From the NCBI GenBank assembly GCA_017462345.1, contig JAFTRI010000017.1, positions 24,657-88,656 on the forward strand: 64,000 nucleotides of DNA. Direction: 5' to 3'. This DNA comes from Muribaculaceae bacterium (GTDB taxonomy: Bacteria > Bacteroidota > Bacteroidia > Bacteroidales > Muribaculaceae). The number at the start of each line of letters is the position of its first letter. Position 1 is the first letter of the stretch. A program made the translations under genes and the position numbers. This document shows, piece after piece, positions 27,452-35,898 of this stretch. The notes below the pieces were generated by a model. The model did no database searches and was not told where the DNA came from. It saw only the letters and a list, made by a program, of their open reading frames with translations.

Positions 27452-28183
27452 TCAGATGTTTACCTGTGTCCCTAAGGAGATGGATTGTGTGGGATTTATC
27501 TCTTTGAGATCGCTGAATAGCTTTATGTAATCGGTTGACTCTTTTACAATGACAACTAAGTTCAGCATTGTTATTGATTCCTGGTATTCGTATTCTACAT
27601 ATACATTGCTGAGCTGTACATGGTGGTTGCGCAACACTTTCCGGTAATCTTCGATGTCTTCCACAATACTGCTGGTTTTGATACGGATGATACGTGATTC
27701 CGTACCCTTGCTGACACGGTACTCTATCCTTTCGAGCTGTAGCAGTATGAACAGGATAAGGGCGGTGGCTGTTATTGACAGTAGATACATCCCGCTACCT
27801 ACAGCCATGCCTATTGCCGCGACCATCCATATTCCTGCTGCGGTGGTCAGCCCTCTTACCGAGCCTTTCATCTGGATTATGGCTCCTGCGCCGAGAAAAC
27901 CTATGCCGCTTATTACCTGTGCGGCGATTCTGCCGGGATCTCCTTTCAGTGCAGGATATTCAAGAGGAACATATATCGAAAGCAGCATGGCAAGCGTTGA
28001 GCCCATTGAGATAAGGGCGAAAGTGCGCACCCCGGCCGTCTGACCTTTGAGCTTACGCTCGACCCCGACGATACTGCCGAGAATCAGGCTCAGGCATAAC
28101 TTGAAAATGGACGATACGGTATCTATCTCGGTCGTGTTTATCGAGTCATTGATTGCTGTCCATATTTCAGTTACTGATGCCAC
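27452..28183 (-). CDS. MgtC/SapB family membrane protein
   Basis: An inner-membrane protein of the MgtC family, linked in other bacteria to growth at low Mg2+ and control of the ATP synthase. 243 aa. The MgtC core is clear: LILGSIVGVERKLKGQTAGVRTFALISMGSTLAMLLS, then RIAAQVISGIGFLGAGAIIQ and VRGLTTAAGIWMVAAIGMAVGSGMY. A cytosolic C-terminal domain (about 165-243) is ACT-like. The start is GTG, overlapping the TAG stop of the previous gene by one base (TAGTG), so the two are likely translationally coupled. Confidence 0.9.
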   Translation of the reverse strand: MASVTEIWTAINDSINTTEIDTVSSIFKLCLSLILGSIVGVERKLKGQTAGVRTFALISMGSTLAMLLSIYVPLEYPALKGDPGRIAAQVISGIGFLGAGAIIQMKGSVRGLTTAAGIWMVAAIGMAVGSGMYLLSITATALILFILLQLERIEYRVSKGTESRIIRIKTSSIVEDIEDYRKVLRNHHVQLSNVYVEYEYQESITMLNLVVIVKESTDYIKLFSDLKEINPTQSISLGTQVNI

Positions 28184-29100
28184 TATTTTTTTAGAATGAA
28201 TTTACGTGATATAAGACGGTAATTGTCGGCAAAAAGTTCAACCGTGTACTCTCCGGGGGTTAGAGTTGTATTGACATCCCAGTAGATATTTATGCCTGTA
28301 ATTTCTTCTCCGGCATATTCGATGATTTTACGGGCAGTGCATTGTATCTCCGAATCTTCAAATGGGAATGTCCCGGCATTGCCAAGCAGGTTTCCCTCCG
28401 GACTGGTTATACGCAGATATATCGTTTTCTCTCCTACTGGTGTCGAATTGTTTTGGGGGATTGTGAACGTCACCATAAGTTGCTTGGCCTTGGTTATGTT
28501 CTTTTCTTTCTTGCCGTTTTTCTTTAAGGCTGTTATTGATAGTCCGGTGACATTAAGTTTTTCGGCAAGGGTCATCCGTTCCGATAATTCCTCGTTCTTG
28601 CGCGATTCCTCTTTTACCTGTGAGGCAAGCTCGGCATTACGGTCTCTTATCTCCTTGTTCTCGGCTCGCAGTCCGGCGTTCTCCTTGCCCAATGAGTCGA
28701 TTTGGGCGACATAGTGACGCAGGATCCCTTTCAGCGTCTCAATTTCCGATTGCAGTTCGTGGATGCGTTGGGCGCTCTTTTTCTTTTCGCTGTTAAGCTC
28801 TTGAAGAAGTTTCTCAACCTTGCTCTTGGCTGCCTCGTATTTCATGATTATCGAGTCGTTGGCTAATTTCTGCGCCTGGTTTTCATACTGTTGGAACTCG
28901 ACGTTAAGAGCCTGGTATTCATTGGCGAGTTGTAGCTGTTCATTGGTGAGTTGCAGCTGCTCGTTTATGGACTCTGCCTCGCTTACCTTGTTGCTCATGA
29001 TTGCGGTTGTGACGATGAATGCGATGATAGCGACGATTAGCGCTGCTCCGAGGATGATTGTTATGCGTGGTAGGTTGGCAAGTTTTTTTATCGGGTTCAT
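28183..29100 (-). CDS. Membrane-anchored coiled-coil protein
   Basis: Not recognised as a named family. 305 aa from the ATG giving MNPIKKLANLPRITIILGAA (a longer frame starts 15 codons earlier without support). One membrane helix (about 14-34) is followed by a long coiled coil (about 40-185) with Gln/Leu/Glu heptads, for example INEQLQLTNEQLQLANEYQ. The C-terminal 115 residues form a beta-rich globular domain (VTFTIPQNNSTPVGEKTIYLRI ... TPGEYTVELFADNYRLISRKFILKK) resembling bacterial Ig-like folds. Topology suggests one helix with a periplasmic coiled coil. It is first in a coupled set with MgtC, the antiporter and EamA. Confidence 0.8.
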   Translation of the reverse strand: MNPIKKLANLPRITIILGAALIVAIIAFIVTTAIMSNKVSEAESINEQLQLTNEQLQLANEYQALNVEFQQYENQAQKLANDSIIMKYEAAKSKVEKLLQELNSEKKKSAQRIHELQSEIETLKGILRHYVAQIDSLGKENAGLRAENKEIRDRNAELASQVKEESRKNEELSERMTLAEKLNVTGLSITALKKNGKKEKNITKAKQLMVTFTIPQNNSTPVGEKTIYLRITSPEGNLLGNAGTFPFEDSEIQCTARKIIEYAGEEITGINIYWDVNTTLTPGEYTVELFADNYRLISRKFILKK

Positions 29101-29127
29101 ATAATCGGAATTTATACATTTATTCTG

Positions 29128-29135
29128 CAAAATTA
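29128..29135 (-). promoter_or_regulatory. -7 promoter element for the coiled-coil/mgtC/antiporter operon
   Basis: Minus strand TAATTTTG, matching TAnnTTTG, 28 nt upstream of the ATG at 29100. No good -33 seen. Confidence 0.5.
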
Positions 29136-29301
29136 CGAAAACCATGTCGCATAACGAAAACCGTTAATTGTTTTTATGCTTTCTGCATATATGCTTTGGC
29201 TATTGTTGCCTGCATCTGTCAATCCGTGCCTAAACAGCCTTTTTTTGACAACCTTTTTTAGGAAATGACACTCCATTATACGCGTTTAATGAAAATTAAC
29301 A

Positions 29302-29309
29302 GGGGGGGG
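29302..29309 (+). repeat. G8 homopolymer tract before a surface-protein promoter
   Basis: Eight G in a row, ending 22 nt before the -7 box TAATTTTG (29332-29339), exactly where a -33 element would be. A G9 tract sits in the same place before the lipoprotein gene at 46194. Confidence 0.8.
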
Positions 29310-29331
29310 TAAGGTGGACGTTTTTAATCAT

Positions 29332-29339
29332 TAATTTTG
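29332..29339 (+). promoter_or_regulatory. -7 promoter element for the BspA-like gene
   Basis: TAATTTTG, matching TAnnTTTG, 46 nt before the ATG. The leader holds the motif TTTAACCTATTA, shared with the lipoprotein gene at 46194. Confidence 0.6.
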
Positions 29340-29385
29340 CAAGGAAAATATTGTAAATTAGCTAACGGTTTAACCTATTATTGAA

Positions 29386-30996
29386 ATGAAACATTTTTAC
29401 AAGTTTATGCTACTTGTTGTAGCTCTTTTTGTTACAAGTCTATCAGCGTCAGGTGATGAGCATTTTCACTCCGATGGCATAAGTCACGACTTTGAGTCTG
29501 ATGGTATTTTCTATAATATTACTGACTCTGTGTCCATGACGGTCGAAGTGACATATCGTGGCGATGATATTTATGAGTATGCGGGTGAGTATAGTGGCGA
29601 TGTCATAATTCCGCAGACAGTTACCTATGAGGGAGTGGATTATACGGTAACAGGAATAGGACGTCGTGCATTCAGCGGCTGTCCGGACTTGCTCTCGATA
29701 TTTGTACCGTGCACTGTGACGGAAATTGATATGCCGATATTGTCTTATTACAGAAGCTTGGCATCGATTGTGGTCGATGAGGGAAATGCTGTTTATGATT
29801 CGAGGGAAAATTGCAACGCAATCATTGAGACCTCGCAGAATCGGCTTGTGGCAGGTTGTAAGACAACTGTGATTCCCTCGTCGGTAACAGTTGTCGGGAA
29901 TTTTGCATTTCATGCTTGTTTGGAGTTGGCTTCCGCTGTAATTCCTGGCTCGGTGTGCGAAATTGGAGATTATGCGTTCTTCGACTGTTATGGATTGACT
30001 TCTATCGATATACCGGATTCTGTGAAAAAAATAGGATGTTCGGCATTTGAGAGTATTCAGGTTCTAAGTTTGACTTCGTTCAGTTTAGGTAACTCAATTG
30101 AAGTGATTGGGGATTACGCATTCAGGGGGGTGCCTTTGTCATCATTGGAGTTGTCTAATGTAACTTATATAGGCAAAAGTGCTTTTGAAAAATGTGGCTT
30201 GGAATCGCTGTGTCTTGGAAATTCTTTGGTGGAGATTGGACAACGTGCTTTTATGGATAATTTATTATCTTATGTTACGATACCGGATTCTGTGAAAAAA
30301 ATTGGGTCAGAAGCATTCGGGTCTTGTCCTTTGCGTGAAATTACGATAGGAAAATCGGTAGAGGAAATAGGCTCCAGGGCATTTTACTATAGTAGTATAG
30401 TAGGAAGCTACTTGACTTCGGTAACCTCGTTGAATCGTATACCGCCGGTTTGTGGTCGCTCGAGTTTCTCGGGAGTGTCGACTTGCCGGTTAGATGTGCC
30501 TGCAGGCACTAAGGAGACATACTCTGCGGCGAATGTTTGGGGTAGCTTTGGCAACATTGTGGAGATAGCTACTGTTGAGGTATCGACACAGGAAAGTAGG
30601 GCAACGTTCGAAATTCCTGCGACAGAGGGTTCGGCACTCTATACCGTTGACGTATATTCCGACGAGGCTATGACTCAGTTGGTGGCTTCCTCTGATTATG
30701 ATGCAACCGGAACGATAATACCTATGTCTACTTCGCTTGAACTTTCGATAGAAAACCTTGATAATGGTGTGTATTATTATAGCGTTGTTGTAAAATCATC
30801 GGCAGGGGAGACATTGGGCAGCTATAGTGGAACATTTGAAATTGTGTCGGCAGGTATTGACAGCATTTCGGGTGTCGATAACGTTGTGGAAACTGGTCGT
30901 TACGATATTTACGGGCATTTGATTTCTGAGCCGGTGAGAGGCATCAATATTGTTGTCTATAGTGATGGTGCAGTCCGCAAGGTGATTGTGGAATGA
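29386..30996 (+). CDS. BspA-type leucine-rich repeat exported protein
   Basis: 536 aa, secreted: MKHFYKFMLLVVALFVTSLSASG is a signal peptide with a likely cut near residue 23. From about residue 75 to 345 it has BspA/LRR_5 repeats, each with the pattern (S)xxIPDSVKKIGxxAF, for example at 30010 and 30280, with about ten copies. A Fn3-like beta domain follows (about 390-490). The end (GRYDIYGHLISEPVRGINIVVYSDGAVRKVIVE) resembles the short C-terminal beta domain seen on many exported Bacteroidales proteins, which may be a sorting signal. Such proteins often mediate adhesion. The promoter contains a G8 tract, and the gene is monocistronic. Confidence 0.86.
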   Translation: MKHFYKFMLLVVALFVTSLSASGDEHFHSDGISHDFESDGIFYNITDSVSMTVEVTYRGDDIYEYAGEYSGDVIIPQTVTYEGVDYTVTGIGRRAFSGCPDLLSIFVPCTVTEIDMPILSYYRSLASIVVDEGNAVYDSRENCNAIIETSQNRLVAGCKTTVIPSSVTVVGNFAFHACLELASAVIPGSVCEIGDYAFFDCYGLTSIDIPDSVKKIGCSAFESIQVLSLTSFSLGNSIEVIGDYAFRGVPLSSLELSNVTYIGKSAFEKCGLESLCLGNSLVEIGQRAFMDNLLSYVTIPDSVKKIGSEAFGSCPLREITIGKSVEEIGSRAFYYSSIVGSYLTSVTSLNRIPPVCGRSSFSGVSTCRLDVPAGTKETYSAANVWGSFGNIVEIATVEVSTQESRATFEIPATEGSALYTVDVYSDEAMTQLVASSDYDATGTIIPMSTSLELSIENLDNGVYYYSVVVKSSAGETLGSYSGTFEIVSAGIDSISGVDNVVETGRYDIYGHLISEPVRGINIVVYSDGAVRKVIVE

Positions 30997-31104
30997 CAAT
31001 GGCGGTATTAGTCTGCTATCGGGATTTGATGGCGGTAGGATTTGATGTTTTTCAGAGTTTCAAACAAAAAAATAATGCCCGTATAGCGGGATATAAGTAA
31101 AAAA

Positions 31105-31122
31105 CGACTACCTTTGTAGTCG
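31105..31122 (+). promoter_or_regulatory. Ferredoxin promoter -7 box inside a dyad
   Basis: TACCTTTG at 31109-31116 matches TAnnTTTG. It lies within a perfect inverted repeat, CGACTAC at 31105-31111 and GTAGTCG at 31116-31122 with loop CTTT. No -33 element is obvious. The dyad could be an operator or a 5' hairpin. Confidence 0.55.
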
Positions 31123-31165
31123 CAAAAACATTTAATTCGTATAATATCTAAAATTTAATTTAATT

Positions 31166-31336
31166 ATGGCTTACGTAATTACCGACAACTGTGTGGCTTG
31201 CGGAACTTGTCTTCCTGTTTGCCCGGTTGAAGCTATCTCTGAAGGTGACATCTATAAGATTGACCCTGACACTTGCATCGAATGTGGTTCTTGTGCAGAA
31301 ACCTGCCCCAGCGAAGCAATCGTTCCCGGAGAATAA
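31166..31336 (+). CDS. 2[4Fe-4S] ferredoxin
   Basis: A 56-aa bacterial-type ferredoxin carrying low-potential electrons, for example from pyruvate:ferredoxin oxidoreductase. The protein starts MAYVITDNCVACGTC. Two cluster motifs CxxCxxCxxxCP are complete: Cys9, 12, 15 and 19, then Cys37, 40, 43 and 47. Highly acidic, no signal peptide, cytosolic. It is a single-gene transcript with its own promoter (TACCTTTG at 31109-31116) and a strong terminator 31 nt downstream. Consistent with an anaerobe. Confidence 0.97.
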   Translation: MAYVITDNCVACGTCLPVCPVEAISEGDIYKIDPDTCIECGSCAETCPSEAIVPGE

Positions 31337-31367
31337 TTTTCGTCAGGACATTTTAGCTAAGAAATAA

Positions 31368-31406
31368 GGGATTGTGTCACAGTGAATAAGGACACAGTCC
31401 CTTTTT
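31368..31406 (+). terminator. Terminator of the ferredoxin gene
   Basis: An 11-bp stem (31368-31378 with 31391-31401, one G-U pair, 12-nt loop) followed by TTTTT. Confidence 0.85.
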
Positions 31407-31530
31407 GTGTTAGTTATGTCAATTATGTCAATGAGCGCTGTTTGGTTCCGTTGGCAAAGATAATGACTGGGGATTTGCCCTTATATGCGATCCTGTCACA
31501 GATACAAGAATTTTTCGGTCGGTTTCAATA

Positions 31531-33390
31531 ATGGATTACAGGAAAAGGACTATTGAACTGCTTGCTCCGGCAAGGGATGCACACATTGCTGTCGAAGCGG
31601 TGAAACATGGGGCTGATGCCGTGTATATGGGCGCGGTAAGCCATGGGGCACGGGCAGCGGCAGGAAATTCGGTCGGGGATATTGCCCGTGTAGTTGAGTT
31701 TGCCCACCGTTTTGATGCAAGGGTATATGTCACGGTAAACACTGTCATATACGATAGCGAACTGAAGGCGGTGGAACGTCTTGTCCACAATCTGTACCGG
31801 ATTGGGGTTGATGCCCTGATTGTACAGGATATGGCCCTGCTGCGCATGGACATTCCTCCTATTGCGCTTCATGCGAGTACTCAGTGTGACACTCGTGATG
31901 CTGCAAAGGCTCTGTTCCTCCAGCAGTCGGGGTTTTCTCAGATTGTGCTTGCCCGGGAGTTGTCATTGGAAGAGATTGCAAGGATATATGACACGGTCGA
32001 AGTACCTCTTGAGGCATTTGTTCACGGGGCATTGTGTGTGAGTTACAGCGGGGATTGTCAGGCAAGTTGTTTGGCGACAGGCCGCAGTGCCAATCGGGGG
32101 GAATGTGCACAGATGTGTCGTCTGCCTTATACGCTGGCCGATGCCTCGGGACGTGTTCTGGTTGCCGACAAGCACCTTTTGTCGCTTCGAGATATGAACC
32201 GTAGCGCATATTTGGCTCAGATGATGGATGCCGGAATCTCCTCGTTCAAGATTGAAGGGCGTTTGAAAGATGTGGGATACGTGAAAAACACAGTAGCTTA
32301 TTATCGGCGGGCCATTGATGCCGTGATTGCTGCCGCACCCGAACGTTACAGCCGCCTGTCATCAGGACGCACGGAACTGGACTTTACTCCGGCTCTTGAA
32401 AAAAGTTTCAATCGCGGATTCACTCCCTATTTCCTTTGCGGGATAGGGCAGGATGAAAGTATTGCATCGGTCGATACCCCGAAGTCCCGTGGCGAAGTCG
32501 TGGGACGGGTGGTTTCGGCTCAGTCCGGACGTATTGCCGTGGAGCTTGACACTCCGTTGAATAATGGTGACGGTATCGTTTTTTTTGACAGCAGGGGACG
32601 CCTTGAAGGATTCAGGCTGAATCGTGTTGAAGGGAACCTGTTGTATCCGGCCGGTAAGGTCAGTGTCAGGCAGGGGACGCTGCTTTACCGCAACAGGGAC
32701 AAGGCTTGGGATGAGATACTTGAACGGGATACCGCGCGACGTCTGGTTGATGTCGGTATGGTGTTGAGGGCAACATCGTTCGGTATCGCCTTGGACGTGT
32801 CCGATTCACGGGGTAACGCGGTGACGGTGACAATGCCGGTTGTTTTGGAACAGTCCAGGACTTCTCAGGTAGAGTCTCGTTACCGGACATTGGCAAAGAC
32901 AGGTGGAACAATCTATTGTGTCGGCAGAGTCGATGACCGTCTTGGGGATGTGTTCGTCCCGGCATCACGCCTTACGGCTCTGAGACGCGACGCCATTGAC
33001 GCCCTTGACCGTGCACAGCGGGTGAAATGCCGGTATGACTACCGTCGCGATGAGGATCGCTCGGCTGTTGCACCGCAAGGGGAGCGTCTCACTTATCATG
33101 ACAATGTGGCAAATTCCCTTGCCGGTAAATTCTATCGGTCCCATGGTGTCACCTCGGTAGAAAAGGCCATTGAATTGGACAGCGGAAGCCGGCGTGGACC
33201 TACAGTTGTAATGACATCCCGTTATTGCCTGCGTCGGGAGATGGGGCGGTGCCTCAAGACACCGGCAGGAAAAAAATGGAGTGGTCCGTTGTACATACGT
33301 TCATCCTATGCCTGTTATCGCCTTGATTTTGATTGTCGCCATTGTCACATGAAGGTCGTTTGTATTGGCGATGTGGATAAAAATGCCTAA
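31531..33390 (+). CDS. U32-family peptidase / RlhA-like RNA hydroxylation protein
   Basis: 619 aa. Residues about 8-290 are the U32 domain: IELLAPARDAHIAVEAVKHGADAVYMG, ALIVQDMALLR, HASTQCDT, then the conserved cysteine set in GALCVSYSGDCQASCLATGRSANRGECAQMCRLPY, and SFKIEGRLKDVGYVKNTVAYYR. A DUF3656-like beta region follows, ending in CYRLDFDCRHCHMKVVC. In E. coli the two-domain homologue RlhA (YdcP) hydroxylates a 23S rRNA cytidine, and such proteins probably hold an Fe-S cluster. The peptidase name is historical. No operon partner; galE follows with its own promoter overlapping the stop codon. Confidence 0.87.
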   Translation: MDYRKRTIELLAPARDAHIAVEAVKHGADAVYMGAVSHGARAAAGNSVGDIARVVEFAHRFDARVYVTVNTVIYDSELKAVERLVHNLYRIGVDALIVQDMALLRMDIPPIALHASTQCDTRDAAKALFLQQSGFSQIVLARELSLEEIARIYDTVEVPLEAFVHGALCVSYSGDCQASCLATGRSANRGECAQMCRLPYTLADASGRVLVADKHLLSLRDMNRSAYLAQMMDAGISSFKIEGRLKDVGYVKNTVAYYRRAIDAVIAAAPERYSRLSSGRTELDFTPALEKSFNRGFTPYFLCGIGQDESIASVDTPKSRGEVVGRVVSAQSGRIAVELDTPLNNGDGIVFFDSRGRLEGFRLNRVEGNLLYPAGKVSVRQGTLLYRNRDKAWDEILERDTARRLVDVGMVLRATSFGIALDVSDSRGNAVTVTMPVVLEQSRTSQVESRYRTLAKTGGTIYCVGRVDDRLGDVFVPASRLTALRRDAIDALDRAQRVKCRYDYRRDEDRSAVAPQGERLTYHDNVANSLAGKFYRSHGVTSVEKAIELDSGSRRGPTVVMTSRYCLRREMGRCLKTPAGKKWSGPLYIRSSYACYRLDFDCRHCHMKVVCIGDVDKNA

Positions 33391-33395
33391 ATTTG
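33365..33395 (+). promoter_or_regulatory. Promoter of galE
   Basis: TTG at 33365-33367, 20-nt spacer, TAAATTTG at 33388-33395, which overlaps the TAA stop of the U32 gene. ATG at 33430. Confidence 0.7.
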
Positions 33396-33429
33396 TAGGA
33401 CTTTAAATAACATATTGATACATCTTGCT

Positions 33430-34467
33430 ATGGAAAAAGAAATGATTCTTGTTACGGGGGGAACCGGATATATCGGCTCCCACACGGTTGTGGAATTGCA
33501 GAATGCCGGCTATCGGGTGGTTATTGTCGATAACCTTTCTAATAGTAACATTGAAGTTTTGGACGGTATCAGGCGCATAACCGGCATCCGTCCGGAATTT
33601 GTTGAGGCCGACTGTACCGATATGGTGGCAATGAAAGCATTGTTTGACCGTTACCCCGGCATAAAAGGAATCATTAACTTTGCGGCAAGCAAGGCGGTGG
33701 GTGAATCTGTGGAAAAACCGGTACTCTACTATCGGAACAACCTTAATACGCTCATGAATCTGCTCGATCTGATGCCTGAGTATGGTGTTAAGGGAATAGT
33801 ATTCTCATCGTCATGCACTGTATATGGTGAACCTGACGAAAATCCTGTTACAGAGCAGGCTCCCATAAAGAAGGCTACGTCACCTTATGGCAACACCAAG
33901 CAGATATCAGAGGAGATTATAACCGATGTGATTAATTCAGGAGCTCCGTTCAAGAGTGTTATTCTCCGTTATTTCAATCCGGTAGGTGCTCATCCGTCCG
34001 CTGAGATTGGGGAGTTGCCCAATGGCGTACCGCAGAATCTTATCCCTTATCTTACACAGACAGCAATCGGGATACGCAAGGAATTAAGCGTGTTCGGGGA
34101 TGACTACGACACTCCCGACGGCTCTTGTATCCGCGACTTTATCAACGTCGTTGACCTGGCAAAGGCTCATGTTAAGGCGGTCGGACGTATGCTTGAGGAC
34201 AAGTCCGAGGCCAAAATTGAGATATTCAACCTTGGAACAGGAGTCGGGCTTTCCGTGAAAGAGCTTATTGCCTCGTTTGAACGGGCTACCGGAGTGAAAG
34301 TCCCTCATCGCATTGTGGGGCGTCGCCCGGGAGACATCGAAAAAGTATGGGCCAATCCTGAATATGCCAATAACGTCCTCGGATGGAAAGCCGAGGCATC
34401 GGTTGACGACACCATGCGTTCTGCATGGGCATGGCAATGCAGGCTTCGTGAACGTGGAATAATGTAA
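33430..34467 (+). CDS. galE: UDP-glucose 4-epimerase
   Basis: Interconverts UDP-glucose and UDP-galactose with tightly bound NAD, in the Leloir pathway and for surface glycans. An extended short-chain dehydrogenase. 345 aa from the ATG giving MEKEMILVTGGTGYIGSHT; a TTG five codons upstream is unlikely. Motifs: NAD-binding GGTGYIG, VDNLSNS, NFAASKAVGESV, SSSCTVYGE, the catalytic YGNTK with Ser/Thr in the preceding sheet, and RYFNPVGAHPSAEIGE. GalE-type ending with RRPGDIEKVWANP and LGWKA. Converges on cca with 4 bp between stops. Confidence 0.95.
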   Translation: MEKEMILVTGGTGYIGSHTVVELQNAGYRVVIVDNLSNSNIEVLDGIRRITGIRPEFVEADCTDMVAMKALFDRYPGIKGIINFAASKAVGESVEKPVLYYRNNLNTLMNLLDLMPEYGVKGIVFSSSCTVYGEPDENPVTEQAPIKKATSPYGNTKQISEEIITDVINSGAPFKSVILRYFNPVGAHPSAEIGELPNGVPQNLIPYLTQTAIGIRKELSVFGDDYDTPDGSCIRDFINVVDLAKAHVKAVGRMLEDKSEAKIEIFNLGTGVGLSVKELIASFERATGVKVPHRIVGRRPGDIEKVWANPEYANNVLGWKAEASVDDTMRSAWAWQCRLRERGIM

Positions 34468-34471
34468 TGGC

Positions 34472-35893
34472 TTACCGGTTTACCGGTTTCAGCCCGAGTG
34501 ACTCGGCTGTCTGGAGCATGTAGCCGTATGCTGCTTCCCGTTCGTTTGGGATCACTCCGTCGAGTATGGCATTCTTTATGCTGTCCTTGATTGTTCCCAC
34601 TTCCCTTGATGGTGAGAGCCCGAATATCTCCATTATTTCCTCTCCGGTTACCGGAGGTTGGAAATTGCGTATGCGGTCTTTCTCTTCAAGTTCGATGAGT
34701 TTTTGGCGCACTAATGCGAAGTTGTCAAGAAACCGTTTCACCTTCTCCTGATTCTTGGATGTTATGTCTGCCTCGCACAGCGTCATCAGGTCATCTATAT
34801 CGTCTCCGGCATCAAACAACAGTCTGCGCACGGCCGAGTCGGTGACCTCATCCTCGACAAGCGCAATGGGGCGCATGTGGAGTTCCACCATCTTTTGCAC
34901 ATATTTCATCTTGTCGTTTAGAGGAAAGCGCATTTCGCGGAATATACGCGGAATCATCTTCGCTCCGATAAAATTGTGGTTATGGAAAGTCCAGCCTATT
35001 CTGTCATCCCAGCGTTTGGTGACAGGCTTGGCTATGTCATGCAGCAGTGCCGACCATCGCAGCCACACATTGTCACTCTTTTCCGCTACATTGTCAAGTA
35101 CGGTCAGCGTATGATAGAAATTGTCCTTGTGTCCGCGCCCGTTCACCACCTCTACACCCTTCATCGCATGAAATTCAGGGAATATAAGTTTCAGTAATCC
35201 TGAATGCAACAATAACTCCCAACCTTTTGACGGACGGGGGGAAGCCATTATCTTCATCAGCTCGTCCATTATACGCTCCTTTGAGATGATCGATATGCGG
35301 TAAGCATTGCGTGATATTGCAGCGAAAGTCTCGGGATAGATGTCAAAGTCGAGCTGTGTGGCAAACCGTATTGCCCGCATCATACGCAGAGGGTCATCGC
35401 TGAAAGTGATGTCCGGGTCGAGCGGAGTGCGTATTATGCGGTGTTTCATGTCATCAAGTCCGTTGTACCGGTCGATAAGCTTGCCGAAATTTGATGAGTT
35501 AACACATAGAGCTAGGGCGTTGATAGTGAAGTCCCGCCGTGACAGGTCATCCTCCAACGTGCCGTCCTCAACGATTGGCTTTCGGCTGTCACGTCGGTAT
35601 GATTCGCGTCTTGCTCCTACAAATTCAAGCTCGCAATCGTGGCATTTCACTTGTGCGGTCCCGAAATTCTTGAACACGCTGAGGTGTGCGCCACGGCCAA
35701 GTTCCCTCGCCACGGCTTGGGCAACCTCTATTCCGCTGCCCACTGTTACGAAATCGATGTCTTTGGAACGGCGGTCAAGAAACAGATCCCGCACGTATCC
35801 GCCAACAATATAGCATGGACGCTTCATCTCGTCGGCTATGTTTCCTACCGTGTGAAAAATTCCGGTATCTATCTTGTGTGCTATCGGGTGCAT
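34472..35893 (-). CDS. cca: CCA tRNA nucleotidyltransferase (HD-domain containing)
   Basis: Adds or repairs the 3'-CCA end of tRNA without a template. 473 aa. The class II nucleotidyltransferase head has CYIVGGYVRDLFLDRRSKDIDFVTVG (GG motif and DxD metal ligands), RRDFTINALAL, and FSDDPLRMMRAIRFA, which recognises incoming bases. A C-terminal HD domain (RWSALLHDIAKP, HNHNFIGAKM) may give a phosphatase activity. This genome will need it because encoded tRNAs of Bacteroidetes often lack CCA; the tmRNA here also lacks a CCA. Last gene of the rny-ricT-gldH cluster, 5 nt after the M24 peptidase. Confidence 0.94.
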   Translation of the reverse strand: MHPIAHKIDTGIFHTVGNIADEMKRPCYIVGGYVRDLFLDRRSKDIDFVTVGSGIEVAQAVARELGRGAHLSVFKNFGTAQVKCHDCELEFVGARRESYRRDSRKPIVEDGTLEDDLSRRDFTINALALCVNSSNFGKLIDRYNGLDDMKHRIIRTPLDPDITFSDDPLRMMRAIRFATQLDFDIYPETFAAISRNAYRISIISKERIMDELMKIMASPRPSKGWELLLHSGLLKLIFPEFHAMKGVEVVNGRGHKDNFYHTLTVLDNVAEKSDNVWLRWSALLHDIAKPVTKRWDDRIGWTFHNHNFIGAKMIPRIFREMRFPLNDKMKYVQKMVELHMRPIALVEDEVTDSAVRRLLFDAGDDIDDLMTLCEADITSKNQEKVKRFLDNFALVRQKLIELEEKDRIRNFQPPVTGEEIMEIFGLSPSREVGTIKDSIKNAILDGVIPNEREAAYGYMLQTAESLGLKPVNR

Positions 35894-35898
35894 CTTTT

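Noticed and set aside
29602-30996. Repeat array or tandem duplication in the LRR gene
   Set aside because: The short near-repeats are the BspA leucine-rich motif in protein terms, diverged at DNA level, and not a recent DNA duplication.
31455-31462. Minus-strand TATCTTTG between ferredoxin and the U32 gene
   Set aside because: It matches TAnnTTTG but points to no gene and lacks a -33 element; such matches arise by chance.
33450-33470. GGGGGG run near 33457 as a phase-variable tract
   Set aside because: It lies in the galE P-loop coding region (TGGTGYIG) and encodes conserved glycines; it is short and constrained.
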